Positions 63,601-64,000 of a stretch of DNA of 64,000 bases are shown piece by piece. Below the pieces are notes generated by a model. It had not been told where the DNA came from. It did not search any database and was given only the letters and a program-made list of their open reading frames with translations. Both the position numbers and the translations under genes were made by a program. The stretch covers positions 13,206,001 to 13,270,000 of the forward strand of contig CP093831.1 in NCBI GenBank assembly GCA_033063855.1, written 5' to 3'. Source of the DNA: Smittia aterrima (Eukaryota > Arthropoda > Insecta > Diptera > Chironomidae). Positions within the stretch are counted from its first letter, which is position 1, and each line of letters begins with the position of its first letter.

Positions 63601-64000
63601 TCATCGCTTGATGTTACTGATTCAATTACACTAAGAACGGCTTGAAACTCATAAGCCGCATGATTTGACAAAACATCGAATGTCTCACAATGCTGAGATA
63701 AAATTTTACGAAAATCTGTTTTGCCTGCTTCTGTCTCCCCATTAAAAGATTGCAAAGGATTAGCATTTTGATGTTTTGCCTAAGCGGCATCATCTCAGCA
63801 GTAATTCATTAAATCCCAATTTGCTTCAATTAGCTGACTTGAAGACAAAGAGAGACTTTGCTGCTTAATTATGATTGTGAACACGTCGCGTCGCTCATTC
63901 TCTTAATTAGATTCTTTCACATTGTTTCACCTGCGACGTCTTTTCTCCTCGTTCCTCTCTTAAGATGATGCATCTCAGCCATCATAAATTAATTTTCTGT

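Larger units (their letters stand above)
45894..64000. other. Gene-free stretch to the window end
   Basis: About 18 kb in which I can support no gene. Four of the longer open frames cluster at 53,680-55,305 on both strands (127, 136, 96 and 118 codons) but show no recognised domain. A (TC)n run lies at 55,161-55,176, a palindrome at 50,743-50,758, and an ATTA-rich segment at 60,598-60,677. A gene with small, poorly conserved exons or a long intron of an off-window gene cannot be excluded. Confidence 0.45.

Overview
This is an arthropod, almost certainly insect, nuclear genomic window. The support is three spliced genes: a GH18 chitinase with short introns (50-122 bp) and two members of the arthropod Dpr immunoglobulin family, plus a TATA + TCAGTT initiator core promoter. 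The sequence is AT-rich by eye, with small introns and no recognisable transposons, satellites or rRNA. That fits a compact dipteran genome such as a non-biting midge, but the species is inference only.

Layout: 1-16.9 kb has no convincing gene (a possible frameshifted secreted ORF near 0.5 kb and two TATA-like sites near 5-6 kb). At 16,962-18,885 (minus strand) lies a complete 10-exon, 402-residue secreted chitinase whose catalytic motif is intact. It includes a 12-bp microexon and a 30-bp exon carrying the catalytic acid, and has a clear core promoter at about 18,983-19,034. From 19.0 to 28.2 kb is empty apart from small hairpins. At 28,202-30,411 (minus) and 42,832-45,755 (plus) lie two complete 5-exon Dpr genes (291 and 304 residues, here called dpr-A and dpr-B), head to head with about 12.4 kb between their start codons. 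From 45.9 to 64 kb I see no supportable gene.

The most striking observation is that the two Dpr genes share a ~630-bp tract (Ig1-coding parts of exons 2 and 3 plus the whole intron between them) at about 98-99% identity, including 256 consecutive identical intronic bases. Exon 1, the first 50 bp or so of exon 2, the second-Ig exon (12 of 85 residues differ), the C-terminal tails and the other introns have diverged. This is the signature of recent gene conversion between inverted paralogs. It was confined to the domain that, in Drosophila Dpr proteins, binds DIP partners. The chitinase is not obviously connected in function to the Dpr pair.

All exon boundaries were read by eye from GT/AG signals, reading-frame continuity and protein-family similarity. 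No alignment or database search was run.
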